Positions 11,311 to 20,860 of a stretch of 64,000 nt of DNA are shown in pieces. Location of the stretch: NCBI RefSeq assembly GCF_963678635.1, contig NC_087071.1, positions 35,455,680 through 35,519,679 on the forward strand. The letters run 5' to 3'. The stretch is from Symsagittifera roscoffensis. Lineage: Eukaryota; Xenacoelomorpha; Acoela; Convolutidae. Position numbers and translations under genes: made by a program. The number at the start of each line of letters is the position of its first letter. Within the stretch, counting starts at the first letter, position 1. The notes below the pieces were generated by a model that did no database searches, had not been told where the DNA came from, and saw only the letters and a program-made list of their open reading frames with translations.

Positions 11311-11397
11311 TGGGGGGGGGGTGAACTTTTAACGTGAACATCTTGGTTCGCGTTATCTGCTAAGCAGCTGTTTACACCAGGCAAAAAAGGTGACAGG

Positions 11398-11460
11398 GCA
11401 TTAAGGCGACAAGACATTAAGGCAACAAGACTTAAAGGCGACAAGACATTTGGACGACAA
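11398..11460. repeat. Short GGCGACAAGACATTAA repeat array
   Basis: Four imperfect repeats of about 15-17 bp (GGCGACAAGACATTAA type). Related arrays occur at 53128-53192 and 55860-55925, each at the same place in a larger repeated block. Confidence 0.75.
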
Positions 11461-11759
11461 AAATGTATTAGCATCCAAAACTACTGCAAAGACTAGCAAT
11501 GCCATCCCAATAAGTTGTTACAGATAACGACCCACCAAGTGCAAGAACTTTACCTGAGTTATTTTCTCGTTTAATAATGGGTGCATGTTTAATTGTTAAA
11601 AATTCCGTTTTGTATTTCTGAAATGTATTTATTACAAAATACACTTCTGAGACATACAACGAAATTTTTAACGCACCAACTTGGTAATTAAATGACCTAT
11701 AAAACGAGAAAATAACTCGACTAAAATTCTCGCATTTACGTGGTTCGCTATCTGTAAAA

Positions 11760-11939
11760 ACTTATTTTTCCTTATCCCTTCACCTCACACGAGCTTCAAT
11801 ATTAGTGTAACGAATGGTTTTAAGAGGTTGATGATGAGGTTGTTTGTCGTGGCTTTATGTAAATTTTCATAACAATCGGACAATGTGGTCAACAAATGTA
11901 CATGTAAAAAAATTGCGGGTGGGATAAGGAAAAAGAACC
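11760..11939. mobile_element. Family A MITE, diverged, minus orientation
   Basis: Shares the reversed interior (CACACGAGCTTCAATAT, GTAACGAATGGTTTTAAG) and ends GGATAAGGAAAAAGAACC. The left terminus has decayed. Confidence 0.65.
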
Positions 11940-12369
11940 CTTTTTGGGATTTGTAGTAATTTTTTGCATTTTCTCAGAAATTTTTACTGTCAGAAAAAAA
12001 AGAGAGAAAAAATAGGATTGCGTCCAAGTTCTCAGAGTGGCTGTTGAGAGGTGCTCGCTGAATAGTGCTGTCCAACTTTCGCACCGTGCTGAGACTTTTG
12101 CCTGCTGTGTTTCCACCCTGGTTTGCCTCTCATCATACAACCTGGTCATGTCGCTTGCACTATAGAACCAGAATCACATAGAGCTTAGTGTGGACACCAG
12201 ATCAACACGTGGCACACTCTGAGAACCGATCACACACTCCCTGTCGTCCAAGTATCGAGACTCACAGAACTACGCCACTAGTTCCGACAATATCATGGCT
12301 AGTACTCTGAGATTTGAGCTGCTTTGCCATCAGTGTTATTAATTATTCAAAGTTGATGAAATTCTGAGG
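11940..12369. repeat. Block repeated near 53700-54170 and 56430-56930
   Basis: About 400 bp recurring three times in the window (recognisable by CTCAGAGTGGCTGTTGAGAG and CCTCTCATCATACAACCTGG). Frames are not conserved between copies, so I treat it as a non-coding dispersed repeat. Confidence 0.65.
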
Positions 12370-12592
12370 GGCTCTTTTCCAGTATCCCCCCCTTTCATTT
12401 TTTCTGAAGTTCATTACATGAAAGTCTTTTTAAAATAATTTTTAATGTTATAAACTGCATTAAAACGTGTCAGCGTGAACAGCTGAACAAACTTTCACAA
12501 CATTTCTTACATGAAAATTGCCGTGTGAACAATTTTTGAACATCTCTTTTTGTAATTTAACAGGGGGGGGGGGGGGGAACTGGAAAAGAGCC
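12370..12592. mobile_element. Family C MITE
   Basis: Starts GGCTCTTTTCCAGT, ends ACTGGAAAAGAGCC, with poly-C/poly-G next to the ends and an interior unrelated to family A. Other copies: 34195-34405, 37908-38124, 41601-41817. Confidence 0.8.
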
Positions 12593-12651
12593 TTCTGAGG
12601 TTATACCTTTTGTGAAATGTTCCCAAGTTTACAGCCCTGACTTGATTTCCG

Positions 12652-12851
12652 GGCTCTTTTTCCTTCCCCCCACCTGCAATTTTTTTTTACCAGTAAAGTT
12701 ACTGTTCAAATTATCCCATCATTATGAAAGTTCACATGCGGACTAATTATAAGGATGTGCCAAACACATTTGGTCTTCATAGTTAACCTTGTAAAACCAC
12801 TCGTTACACCATAAAATTGATGGTCGTAGGTGGGGGAAAGGAAAAAGAGCC
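12652..12851. mobile_element. Family A MITE
   Basis: Complete copy. Its left flank (CTGACTTGATTTCC) is shared with the copies at 54233 and 56994, so it belongs to a larger repeated block. Confidence 0.8.
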
Positions 12852-13487
12852 CATGAAAAACGTATTTGGTCATTCCGCATTACACTTTCTAAAACCCCTC
12901 GTTACACCATAAAATTGATGCTTATTGATATGGGGAAGGAAAAAAGCCAGGAAAATAAAACAGGAAGCCCTGTTTGTATTGGAGGGAAGAAAAAAGAGCT
13001 GCTCTTTTTCCTTTCCCCCCCCCCCACCTGCAAAATTTTTTAGTGAAGTTTTGTTCACTTTATCCGAATGTTACAAAAATTGGCATGCGAACTAATTAGG
13101 CCATCACAAACATTTTTGGTCTTCATAGTTAACCTTGTAAAACCACTCGTTACACCATAAAACTGATGGTCGTAGGTGGGGGAAAGGAAAAAGAGTCCAT
13201 GAAAAACGTATTTGGTCATTCCGCATTACACCTTCTAAAACCCCTCGTTACACCCTAAAATTGATGCTTATTGATATGGGGAAGGAAAAAAGCCAGGAAA
13301 ATAAAACAGGAAGCCCTGTTTGTATTGGAGGGAAGAAAAAAGAGCTGCTCTTTTTCCTTTCCCCCCCCCCACCTGCAAAATTTTTTAGTGAAGTTTTGTT
13401 CACTTTATCCGAATGTTACAAAAATTGGCATGCGAACTAATTAGGCCATCACAAACATTTTTGGTCTTCATAGTTAACCTTGTAAAA
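12797..13487. repeat. 346-bp tandem duplication of family A MITE segments
   Basis: 12852-13143 and 13198-13487 are nearly identical at a 346-bp offset. Each unit holds two partial family A copies. One can be delimited at 13001-13198. Confidence 0.85.
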
Positions 13488-13600
13488 CCCCTCGTTACAC
13501 CATAAAATTGACTCTTATGTGAGGTGAGGGGAAGGAAAAATAAAACAAGAAACCCTGTTTGTATTGTTAAAAATGTATCGCATGGTTTACATGCGGCAGC

Positions 13601-13862
13601 TTCCCCTCAGTCTCTTGACCTTGAACCCCGTAGTCTCTTGATTTGTAAGGGCAGGTACAACCGCCTTCAACACATGGGGGCGTATCCCACAGTGTGAATC
13701 GTATCCCTGACCCGAGCGACGGTACAGCACTTGGTTACAGTCATACACCTCAGTCTCTTGACCTTGAACCCCGTAGTCTCTTGATTTGTAAGGGCGGGTA
13801 TGACTGGGCTCTTCGCAATCACATTATAGGGCTGTTCGGATCACTAGGCATGTAGAGGGTCA
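13601..13862. repeat. Family E repeat with internal 48-bp duplication
   Basis: CTCAGTCTCTTGACCTTGAA and the following ~30 bp occur twice (about 13601-13652 and 13748-13799). The whole block recurs at 57372-57626, and partly at 51610-51665 and 54596-54670. The reverse strand contains GGGGTTCAAGGTC, weakly like a pol III B box. Confidence 0.7.
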
Positions 13863-13904
13863 CTTGGACGGATCAAGCGCAGGGCTTCAACTACTCCACA
13901 CCAA

Positions 13905-13992
13905 TCAGCCCTACCGATAGCCAGGGATTCGATCCCACAATCTCTCGATCGTAGGCTCTCTGACGGAACTTCTGTGCTACATTTCCCCGAAA
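13905..13992 (-). repeat. tRNA-like sequence (possible SINE head)
   Basis: The minus strand reads GGGGAAATGTAGCACAGAAG and later GGGATCGAATCCC, resembling pol III A and B boxes with roughly tRNA spacing. I cannot fold it into a full cloverleaf or assign an isotype. Confidence 0.45.
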
Positions 13993-14137
13993 AATCTTCC
14001 ATATGAAAAATATTTAAAGCAGTTGGTGTGGAAATCATTAGATTAGGTTCTCTTTCTTTCTTAACAATAAGAAGAGATTTTCTTGTTTCTACCTCACGTA
14101 AGCAAGTATCAATGCCTTTTTTTTCGAATATCCAAGT

Positions 14138-14420
14138 TTGGAACTCTTCTCTCCCTCCCCCCCGCACCTCGCTTTTTTTCCTTCTTCCCACCATCATGGT
14201 GTAACAAGAGGTTTTACCAGAATAAGTATGAGGACTAGAATTTTTTTTTCATGGGCTCTTTTCCACCCCCCCCCCCCCCCCCTAATTTTTTTTTTCATTT
14301 TGTCCAATTGTTACAAAAATATGCATGTGGAATAATTAGGCCATGAAAAACACATTTGGTCCCCATATTCAACCTTGTAAAACCACTCGTTACACCATAA
14401 AACTCCGTTTTCTTTTAATT
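14138..14420. repeat. Two partial family A MITE segments
   Basis: Contains reversed (GTAACAAGAGGTTTTACC) and forward (CTTGTAAAACCACTCGTTAC) family A interiors with C-rich tracts, not clearly bounded. The surrounding short frames read across these repeats and are not genes. Confidence 0.6.
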
Positions 14421-14565
14421 TGATGAGCTAAGTGGTATTTACACCAGTTCAGCTTATGAATGCAATTTTGCATTACCATTTGTTCTATGTTGATCTGTAT
14501 TATCATCAATGAACGCAACGCATGCATTTGCTGGCTCAGTCTATATTCAACTATCCAGCAACAAG

Positions 14566-14637
14566 TCACAGATGGTCTAGCGGTCAGGATTTCTGACTCT
14601 CACCCAGGATGCCAGGGTGTCGACTCCCGGTCAGGGA
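14566..14637 (+). pseudogene. tRNA-Glu(CTC)-like pseudogene
   Basis: 72 bp with the eukaryotic tRNA-Glu pattern: D-arm GGTCTAGCGGTCAGGAT, anticodon loop ACTCTCACC with CTC, and 3' end CTCCCGGTCAGGGA. The acceptor stem is impaired: the 5' TCACAGA pairs poorly with TCAGGGA. T-arm is GTGTCGACTCCC, altered from GGTTCGA. Most likely a decayed tRNA or the head of a tRNA-derived SINE. Confidence 0.7.
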
Positions 14638-14890
14638 AACTTTTTATTGTTATATTGAGGCTTCATGCCAATTTTCATGACGATCGCCAATCGGCCAACG
14701 AACAAAAATTGAAAGTACAACAAAAAAATTGAACAGGCCCGAACGGGTTCGGGCCTAGTTTTTAATTATAAAACAATATCTTCGGGCCCTTTTCGGGCCT
14801 AAAGCGTAAACAAGAGGGCAAAGTTAAATTCCACCTCTGCAAAAAATGGGGAGGGGGAATAAAACAAGAAGAGCCAGGACATGTACCTTC

Positions 14891-15102
14891 GGCTCTTTTC
14901 CAGTCCCCCCCCCCACCTTTCAAAATACCGAGTTTTATATTTCTTTTACGTGTTATTACGGCTAGCGTGATGTTACGCTGTAAAGTATGAAGAACAAATC
15001 TGTTCAGAATTGTCGATTTGTTCACCACGCCAAATTTCATTGCATTATGACAACGTTAAATATACTTTTCAAAATTGAATTTGAAGGGGGACTGGAAAAG
15101 AG
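14891..15102. mobile_element. Family B MITE
   Basis: GGCTCTTTTCCAGT start and ACTGGAAAAGAGCC end, with the interior marker GAACAAATCTGTTCAGAATT. Flanking octamers GTACCTTC and AGTACTTC are similar, compatible with a decayed 8-bp target duplication. Other copies: 18384-18602, 35727-36115, 39417-39805, 55465-55683. Confidence 0.8.
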
Positions 15103-15184
15103 CCAGTACTTCATGTAGCTTTCTGAGATCCTCCGTTTCTTTCTCTTGCAGGTGTTTTTCGGTGTCTGCCCTCCTCTTCCGCTC

Positions 15185-15715
15185 TCCGATTTGTCGGTTG
15201 AGACTGTCCCGTACCGAGAAAATTCTTTATTTCTGACCTGAAATAGTTTGTATCTAATCTAATTTCTGGCCAGAAATTCTTTTTGAAATGTTTAAATAAA
15301 TCATGGATTTTCTTTGAATACTTTATTTCTAATCCTATTTCTGATCAGAAATTAGCTAAACCTAGGCTATTTCTAGCTAGAAAAAAGTCTACTGGTGGGT
15401 CTCGAACCCCCGACTATCTGATTTCTGGATATTGGCTCTATCCACTAGGCTACAGACCTGTAAACTGTTCAATTGTTTCAGGAGAATCACAATCTTATAA
15501 CAAGTGTAAGTTTGCATTATATTCGCTACTGCTATTGTGTATACTCGCATCATGTTTATCTCGTTGCGGTTGAGCAGTGAACTGGTTTCTGGTTATTTCT
15601 TTCCAGAAACTGTTTGTTTCCAAACTAAAAAAGAAATAGATCACTTCTGCACGGAAAATACGAGAAAGCTAGGCTAGATAATCTACATAGAATTTCTATC
15701 TAGAAAAACAGCTTC
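15185..15715. repeat. Cluster of TTTCTG-NN-CAGAAA palindromes
   Basis: Many near-perfect palindromes of one type: ATTTCTGGCCAGAAAT (~15262), ATTTCTGATCAGAAAT (~15338), ATTTCTAGCTAGAAA (~15369), TTTCTTTCCAGAAAC (~15598), ATTTCTATCTAGAAA (~15691). The spacing is irregular. They surround the tRNA-like sequence at 15392-15460. Confidence 0.75.
15392..15460 (-). repeat. tRNA-derived SINE head
   Basis: On the minus strand TAGCCTAGTGGATAGAG fits a pol III A box and GGGTTCGAGACCC a B box, about 35 bp apart as in tRNAs. The acceptor stem does not pair, so it is more likely a SINE promoter than a tRNA gene. The downstream body would be the palindrome-rich sequence. Confidence 0.65.
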
Positions 15716-15854
15716 CGTTGGGTACGGGGTCCACTTCGGCAGTCGAGTCCAGTGACTTGTTCCTCCAGCTCTGTGATCTTGGACTCTGCCGCCTTTCTGG
15801 CCGCTCTCTGCTCCCGGTAGGCCTGCATCAGCTTCGCAACGTCCTCCTCCAGTT
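15700..15854 (-). CDS. FKBP15: FKBP15-like gene, exon E (coiled coil)
   Basis: The acceptor TTTATTTTAG ends at 15855. The exon opens with the last two bases of a Glu codon, completing the G left by exon D. It encodes ELEEDVAKLMQAYREQRAAR and then KAAESKITELEEQV, a heptad coiled coil matching the position and character of the FKBP15 segment ending in a LEEEL-type motif. The downstream end is unclear: the frame stops at 15700 in the palindrome-rich repeat, and candidate donors (GTCACT, GTGGAC) are weak. FKBP15 is an actin- and endosome-associated protein with a long coiled coil. That role is family knowledge, not seen here. No exon further 3' is recognisable before position 1. Confidence 0.7.
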
Positions 15855-15980
15855 CTAAAATAAAACAGAAGTTTGATAAAAACAATTGCAATTAATCGGT
15901 CTTTTTTGATAAAATTAACTCAATTTGAGACAACTGAATGCGGTCAAAAGGTAGACATCTCATAAAATATACAAGTTGTT

Positions 15981-16335
15981 AGCCAATCACAGAAACGATT
16001 AAGCCAATCACAGATACGATTAAGCCAATCACAGATACGATTAAGCCAATCACAGATACGATTAAGCCAATCACAGATACGATTAAGCCAATCACAGATA
16101 CGATTAAGCCAATCACAGATACGATTAAGCCAATCACAGATACGATTAAGCCAATCACAGATACGATTAAGCCAATCACAGATACGATTAAGCCAATCAC
16201 AGATACGATTAAGCTAATCACAGATACGATTAAGCCTATCACAGATACGATTAAGCCAATCACAGATACGATTAAGCCAATCACAGATACGATTAAGCCA
16301 ATCACAGATACGATTAAGCCAATCACAGATACGAT
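15981..16335. repeat. 21-bp minisatellite, 17 copies
   Basis: Unit AGCCAATCACAGATACGATT + A; 16 full copies and a last copy of 19 bp. Nearly homogeneous; single-base variants occur in the first copy (AGAAAC) and in two middle copies (AGCTAATC, AGCCTATC). Because 21 is divisible by 3, all frames stay open and mimic a coding repeat. Confidence 0.97.
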
Positions 16336-16431
16336 GATTGTGCTCTGATCTGGCGTAGCGCTTTCTATGATCAAAAATTACTTCAAAGCTTTGCGACGGA
16401 AAAACAGCAGCGTCCCGGGTTGACCTCCATA

Positions 16432-17279
16432 GACCAAAAATGCTAATCATACAATTTCATAAACTTAGTCTATGGAAAAATGCTAGTCATACAAATTTCA
16501 TACATTTTTGCAAAATGAGTTTAATCATCGAATTTCAAAGGTATTTTATAGTTGTAAAAAAAGGAAAAAAAATGGTATGACTAGCATGGAAATTGTATGA
16601 CTAGCATTTTTTTTGATGGCGACGACAAAAATTTTTCAAAGTTTTTTTGAAATTGCCCCCAAAATTTTTTTTGTGTTTTTTTTTCAATCGCAAACTGATT
16701 TTCGTATTCAAACAAACATTTTTTTTTTAAATTTAGCATGCAAAACTTATTTTTTTTGTGTGTATAACGTAGTTATGCATATACTTATATTGGATTTTTT
16801 TTCCTTTTCTCTTCATAACTTTTTTCAAAAACGCTTAAAACTCCTCTTTCTTTTGTATGACATGTTTTTGTTTGTCTGGTAATTTAAAAATTAATAATCA
16901 TCTTTGAAAATTATTGCCAAAATTTAAAACTTCATTACTTTCATTATATTATTTGTGTGAGACAGAAGTAACATATATCAGGCTGTTTGCAATGCATTTT
17001 TAATGCGAGACGGCCAAACTTTTGGTTACTACATTTGAGTAATCAAGGTTTATGTCGTTTGCGTTCGGTTACGAACACAACCAAAAAAATTTGAGAAATT
17101 TAAATGTAAAAAATCAAAACTTTTGGTTTATGGAAAAATGCTAGTCATACAATTTCCATATATGAAAAAATACTAATCGTAGACCTTTCATACAATTTTT
17201 TGTACGTATGGAATTGTATGGAAAGTGTACGACTAGCATTTTTCCATATATGGAAATTGTATGACTAGTAGTTTTGGTC
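16432..17279. mobile_element. 848-bp inverted-repeat element with repeated subterminal motif
   Basis: The ends GACCAAAAATGCTAATCATA and its approximate inverted complement (ATGACTAGTAGTTTTGGTC) flank a non-coding T-rich interior. The motif ATGCTAGTCATACAATTT occurs at least seven times in both orientations near the ends. The flanks CCCGGGTTGACC and CATCCCGGGG extend the symmetry. Looks like a non-autonomous DNA transposon. Confidence 0.7.
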
Positions 17280-17472
17280 ATCCCGGGGTGTTAACCAATT
17301 ATGATATGGTAGGGAGTCAAGGCTCTACATCATGGAACTAACAGCAGTGATAGGTCTTGTATTCAGTGATTGCTCAAACAGGCAAACCTTAGTGAACGAA
17401 TACAGAGGGAGCCAGTTTGATCCAGTTTTTAATGCAAGTTAAAAGTTCCTTCCAACAGGATCCCTGAGCTAC

Positions 17473-17695
17473 CTGTGATTCTGTTCCCAAAGGTGTCCAG
17501 ATCCTCTCTCATCTGGTTCTTGCCCAGTGCCTCTTCGTTCACTTGGGCCTTGAAGTCCAGCTGGCGCTGCTTGTGAGTGGACAGGTCGAACTGCAGTTCG
17601 GCCACTTTGTTGTTCAGCGAGTTCAACTCGTTCAGAATCTGAGTCTTTTCCTGTTCCAGCTGGGTAATTTTGATCTGACTAGCCGAGGACACACT
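17473..17695 (-). CDS. FKBP15: FKBP15-like gene, exon D (coiled coil)
   Basis: Acceptor ATGTTTAG ends at 17696; donor GTAGCTC begins at 17472. The 223-nt exon starts in phase 0 after exon C and leaves a single G that completes the first Glu codon of exon E, so phases agree across C-D-E. It encodes SASQIKITQLEQEKTQILNE and ~50 further residues of Leu/Gln/Glu-rich coiled coil ending DLDTFGNRIT. Compared with vertebrate FKBP15 it falls in the segment directly after the conserved LEQSN..MLEQRN stretch, including the HAEQEK-type Glu-Gln-Glu-Lys. Single copy: it is outside the tandem duplication. Confidence 0.8.
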
Positions 17696-18014
17696 CTAAA
17701 CATCGACTAGTTACACAAAAACAGTTTTCATTAGCCTCTCGATCATTTGTTTGTTTTTATTATTTTTTAAGATTCCGAAATTCAAGTCAATTGTTATTTA
17801 TTTCAAGCAATTTCTTTGAATTCTACTTTTGATTGAGGTAATCAAACTTTTTTATATAGAAGACAGAATCTAAACTTGACTGTTTAGAACGTCATCGCAC
17901 AACTCTAAATATACTCCTTGCTATCGCTGCTCGGATATCTGCTTTCGAACTCATTTCAAACTTAGCATCCCGAATTACGCATCAAAACTCAAGCTCAACA
18001 ATTAGCACATGTAC

Positions 18015-18161
18015 CTGAAAGGACTCGTTTCTCTGTTCGAGCATGATGTTGCTCTGCTCGAGGTACTTCTGGTTCTGAGCCAGCAGACTGGCTTTCTTCT
18101 CCGTCTGGCAGTCCACCGTCGCCCTCGCCTCATCCGATTCTTTCTTCAGACGCTCATTCTC
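18015..18161 (-). CDS. FKBP15: FKBP15-like gene, exon C1 (complete)
   Basis: Acceptor GTTTTTAAG ends at 18162 and donor GTACATG begins at 18014; 147 nt, exactly 49 codons, phase 0 at both ends. It encodes ENERLKKESDEARATVDCQT, ending NQKYLEQSNIMLEQRNESFQ. This is the best diagnostic block of the gene: vertebrate FKBP15 has the same ENERLKQE ... NQRYVEQSN pattern at this place. It is the only complete copy of exon C in the window; the copies at 35381 and 39071 lack the 3' part with the donor. Confidence 0.85.
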
Positions 18162-18383
18162 CTTAAAAACAGCCCAGGAAAATAATGGATAAAACTGAAA
18201 CGTGTGACTTGAATTTTAATCTATACCGAAAAACTATGATTATAATCAGGGTTGGATCTAGGATTTTCTCGAGGGTGGCGCGGACGACCTCGAAAATTTT
18301 GACGACCTTTTTTTAAGGTCGACCAAATTGAGTTTCCGAGCTCTCCTAAAGCACTAAAAAGGCGCTGTTTTGGTCAAATTTTC

Positions 18384-18602
18384 TGCGCCAAATTTTTCCA
18401 GTCCCCTTATTTGAATTTCAATTTTGAAAAGTCTATTTAACGTTGTCATAAGGCAATGAAATTTTGCGTGGTGAACAAATCGACAATTCTGAACAGATTT
18501 GTTCTTCATACTTTACAGCGTAACATCACGCATTTAGCCATAATAACACGTAAACAAACATAATACTCGGTTTTTTTTGAAAGGGGGGACTGGAAAAGAG
18601 TC
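18384..18602. mobile_element. Family B MITE, diverged, in the FKBP15 B-C intron
   Basis: The interior matches 14891-15102 in reverse (GAACAAATCGACAATTCTGA). It ends GGACTGGAAAAGAGTC. This copy lacks the SINE present in the equivalent MITE of the two outer duplication units. Confidence 0.75.
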
Positions 18603-18797
18603 TCGGAGAGCTGGCAAAATCAAATTGATCAACCTAAAAAAAGTCCACAAAACTTTTTTTGACCTACAAAAAAAGGTCCACAAAAAAGGTCCAATTAAAA
18701 AAAAACGTCCACAAAAAAAGTCCCGGTGATTAAACCAAACTCCTTGTAAACACCCCTGTAAACCAGGTCTTGCAACTGATTCCAAAATACAAGATAC

Positions 18798-18959
18798 CTG
18801 CACCACTCGGTGTATTTTCTGCATGAGGACTGCCGCTTCCATAGACACTCGGCTGTTTCCAGTTCCAAACGGGGTGTCTCTGGATGCGAGCACCTCTACC
18901 TTTTGCTGCACCTGGTCTAGCTTGGAGGACACCTGCATCACTTGACTTCGCAAGTCATT
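18798..18959 (-). CDS. FKBP15: FKBP15-like gene, exon B1
   Basis: Acceptor GGGTTCAG ends at 18960; donor GTATCTTG begins at 18797; 162 nt = 54 codons, phase 0. It encodes NDLRSQVMQVSSKLDQVQQK, then a TPFGTGNS loop and VSMEAAVLMQKIHRVVQ. Vertebrate FKBP15 has the matching IR..VSKV.DK.D....KVE and a Met-rich IMSNIQRIIQ-type end directly before the ENERLK block, so B-C order and content agree. Of the three copies of exon B this is the only one with an intact AG acceptor. Confidence 0.85.
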
Positions 18960-19057
18960 CTGAACCCATAAAAAACAAACACACTTTGTCTCCAAATTGA
19001 GGTTTCAGAAAAACATCATGAGGTACAAGTATGACAGTTGGATCATTTGAAAAAATG

Positions 19058-19254
19058 GGCTCTTTTTCCTTCCCCCCCCCACTTGCAAATTTTTATATTT
19101 GAAATTACTGTTCACTTTGTCCGATTGTCTTGAAATTTGACATGCAGACTAACTAGGTCCTCATAATTAACCTTGTAAAACCACTCGTTACACCATAAAA
19201 TTCATGTTTGAGTGAGTTGGGGGGGAAGGGGGGGGGGGGGAAGGAAAAAGAGCC
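19058..19254. mobile_element. Family A MITE with perfect 8-bp target duplication
   Basis: The ends GGCTCTTTTTCC/GGAAAAAGAGCC are flanked on both sides by AAAAAATG (19050-19057, 19255-19262). The same intron position in the other two FKBP15 units (near 36590 and 40280) is empty, so this is a clean insertion with a known pre-insertion site. Confidence 0.92.
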
Positions 19255-19577
19255 AAAAAATGATGTATCCGCCAAAAAAAGTAATGGGCATCAAAACATT
19301 TGACAACATGTTCGCCAATTTTGTTTGCGGTCCCCTCATAAAAAGGGAGGGAGTCATCATTCATTTTTGATTTTTCTAAGGACCCAACAATCATAATTGA
19401 ACCCACCAAACCTCCCTTTCGTGATCTCAAGACCAAGTAAATATTCTCCCCTAAAAGGATGGGGGACTTACCTTGTTCTATCTGCGTTACATTATGGAAG
19501 GGCTATCTTTGATAATTGAATAAGAGTTAGTCGAACCACTTTGTCTAATTACTTTCAAATTGTCGCTTTGAAAAAAA

Positions 19578-19593
19578 AGGGATGTAGCTCAAA

Positions 19594-19626
<33 letters not shown>

Positions 19627-19650
19627 GTGGATCGATGCCTCGCATCTCCA
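19578..19650 (+). tRNA. tRNA-Ala(AGC)-like gene, possibly decayed
   Basis: 73 nt: TAGCTC..GAGC D-arm, perfect anticodon stem CGCGC-TTAGCAT-GCGCG with anticodon AGC, and 3' CATCTCC plus discriminator A. Weak points are position 1 (A opposite C72), one T-T mismatch in the T stem (CGTGG/CCTCG) and ATCGATG instead of TTCGATG in the T loop. The copies at 36918 and 40607 have lost the AGC anticodon. It could be functional or tRNA-derived repeat. Confidence 0.6.
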
Positions 19651-19723
19651 ATCGGTTAAATTTTCCTACAAACTTTTTACACCAATTTATTTCAAATTAG
19701 GTCTCATAAAATTTTCTGGGCTC

Positions 19724-20117
19724 GGCTCTTTTTCTTTTTCCCCCCACCTGCAAAATTTTTCTAGTGAAGTTTTGTTCACTTTATCCGAATGTTACAAAAA
19801 TTGGCATGCGAACTCATTAGGCTATGACAAACTTTTTTGGTCTTCATAGTTAGCCTTGTAAAACCCCTCGTTACACCATAAAATTAACGCTTATGTGAGG
19901 TGGAGGGGGAAGGAAAAAGAGCCCTGGGCTCTTTTCCTTCCCCATCCCCCCGCCTGCGAGTTTTGTCTTGTAAATATTATGTTCACAATGTCTGATGATC
20001 ATTACAAAAATTGGTATGCAGACTAATTAGGCCACGAAAAACACTGCGACCTTGTAGAACCTCTCGTACACCATAAAACTGATGCTTATGTGAAGTAGGG
20101 GTGGGGGAGGGAAAGAG
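19724..20117. mobile_element. Two adjacent family A MITEs
   Basis: Head-to-tail copies at 19724-19923 and 19927-20117. The same pair occurs at about 37064-37451 and 40754-41146 in the other duplication units, so they predate the duplication. Confidence 0.85.
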
Positions 20118-20133
20118 CAAATTTCTGCTCATG

Positions 20134-20543
20134 TGGAACCTGATCTAAACTATATTTTATGATTGGATAAATTAGATATTTTACCACTGTAAAGTATTTA
20201 ATATTAACCAATCATGATCCATCTAACTAACAACCCACTTATTTGTAAGTGCTGAAATTACTTGTAATTTCAGCACCAGAGAGATTTGAATTTAACTTAG
20301 AAATTAGTTGTCTCTCCAAGAGAACTTCAGCAGCTGCAACGAACCAGTATACCCTAGATCTATTGAGCTTAGCAGAGACTAGTTAAACACCCTGAAACTA
20401 GAAAGTATAAGCGTAAGATTAGGATCGGTATTAGACTAAGAAGTTGCACGAATCTATCCGGCCGAAAATAAGATAGCGTGACGAGCAGACGGTGTATCCT
20501 ATCCGAAATTACTCTATGAGTTAACCACATCGGTCCTAACTCA
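20134..20543 (+). repeat. 5' LTR of element 2 (410 bp)
   Basis: TG...CA-ended. It contains a CCAAT-type box (TTAACCAATCATGATCC) and a hairpin-capable segment AAGTGCTGAAATTAC/GTAATTTCAGCAC near 20250-20278. Confidence 0.95.
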
Positions 20544-20545
20544 TC

Positions 20546-20562
20546 TGGTGCGACCATAAGTC
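20546..20562 (+). promoter_or_regulatory. Primer-binding site of element 2
   Basis: TGGTGCGACCATAAGTC, two bases after the LTR. It begins with the required TGG. The complementary tRNA 3' end would be GGTCGCACCA; I cannot name the tRNA. Confidence 0.6.
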
Positions 20563-20860
20563 TCGAATAAGACCTTAATAGCTTAGAATTAACCAAAAAT
20601 AGATTAGAAATTAGACAACTAAAATCATGGCACAAATACAAAACTAAGCCCGTAAAAGCAGATACCACAATTTTAGGAAATGAAACACTCCTTCGATATT
20701 TCCGAAAATTTAATAATACAACAATTAATGAAAACAAAGACCTTCTAGAATAACAATTAAAAGATTCTATAGTTCCCTGTCTCCCTTTAAGTATGATACT
20801 AATAGCTTTTAACATTTCACATACACAAAATACTAAAGGACACTCTGGATCAGAGAAAAC
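20563..20860. other. Leader of element 2
   Basis: About 300 bp with no open frame of note. In an intact element gag-protease-RT would begin here. The sequence passes almost directly to integrase, marking a large deletion. Confidence 0.55.

Noticed and set aside
11889-12149. Possible exon (frame ...VETQQAKVSARCESW) repeated at 56328-56648
   Set aside because: The three copies of this block keep different frames and indels, as expected for a non-coding dispersed repeat.
15981-16335. CRISPR-like array
   Set aside because: Units are contiguous with no spacers and the DNA is eukaryotic; it is a simple tandem repeat.
15979-16450. Long repetitive frames encoding VSVIGLI or RICDWLN repeats on the minus strand
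   Set aside because: They are the translation of the 21-bp minisatellite, which stays open in several frames because 21 is divisible by 3.
16613-16882. Phe-rich 89-codon plus-strand frame
   Set aside because: Low-complexity T-rich interior of the inverted-repeat element.
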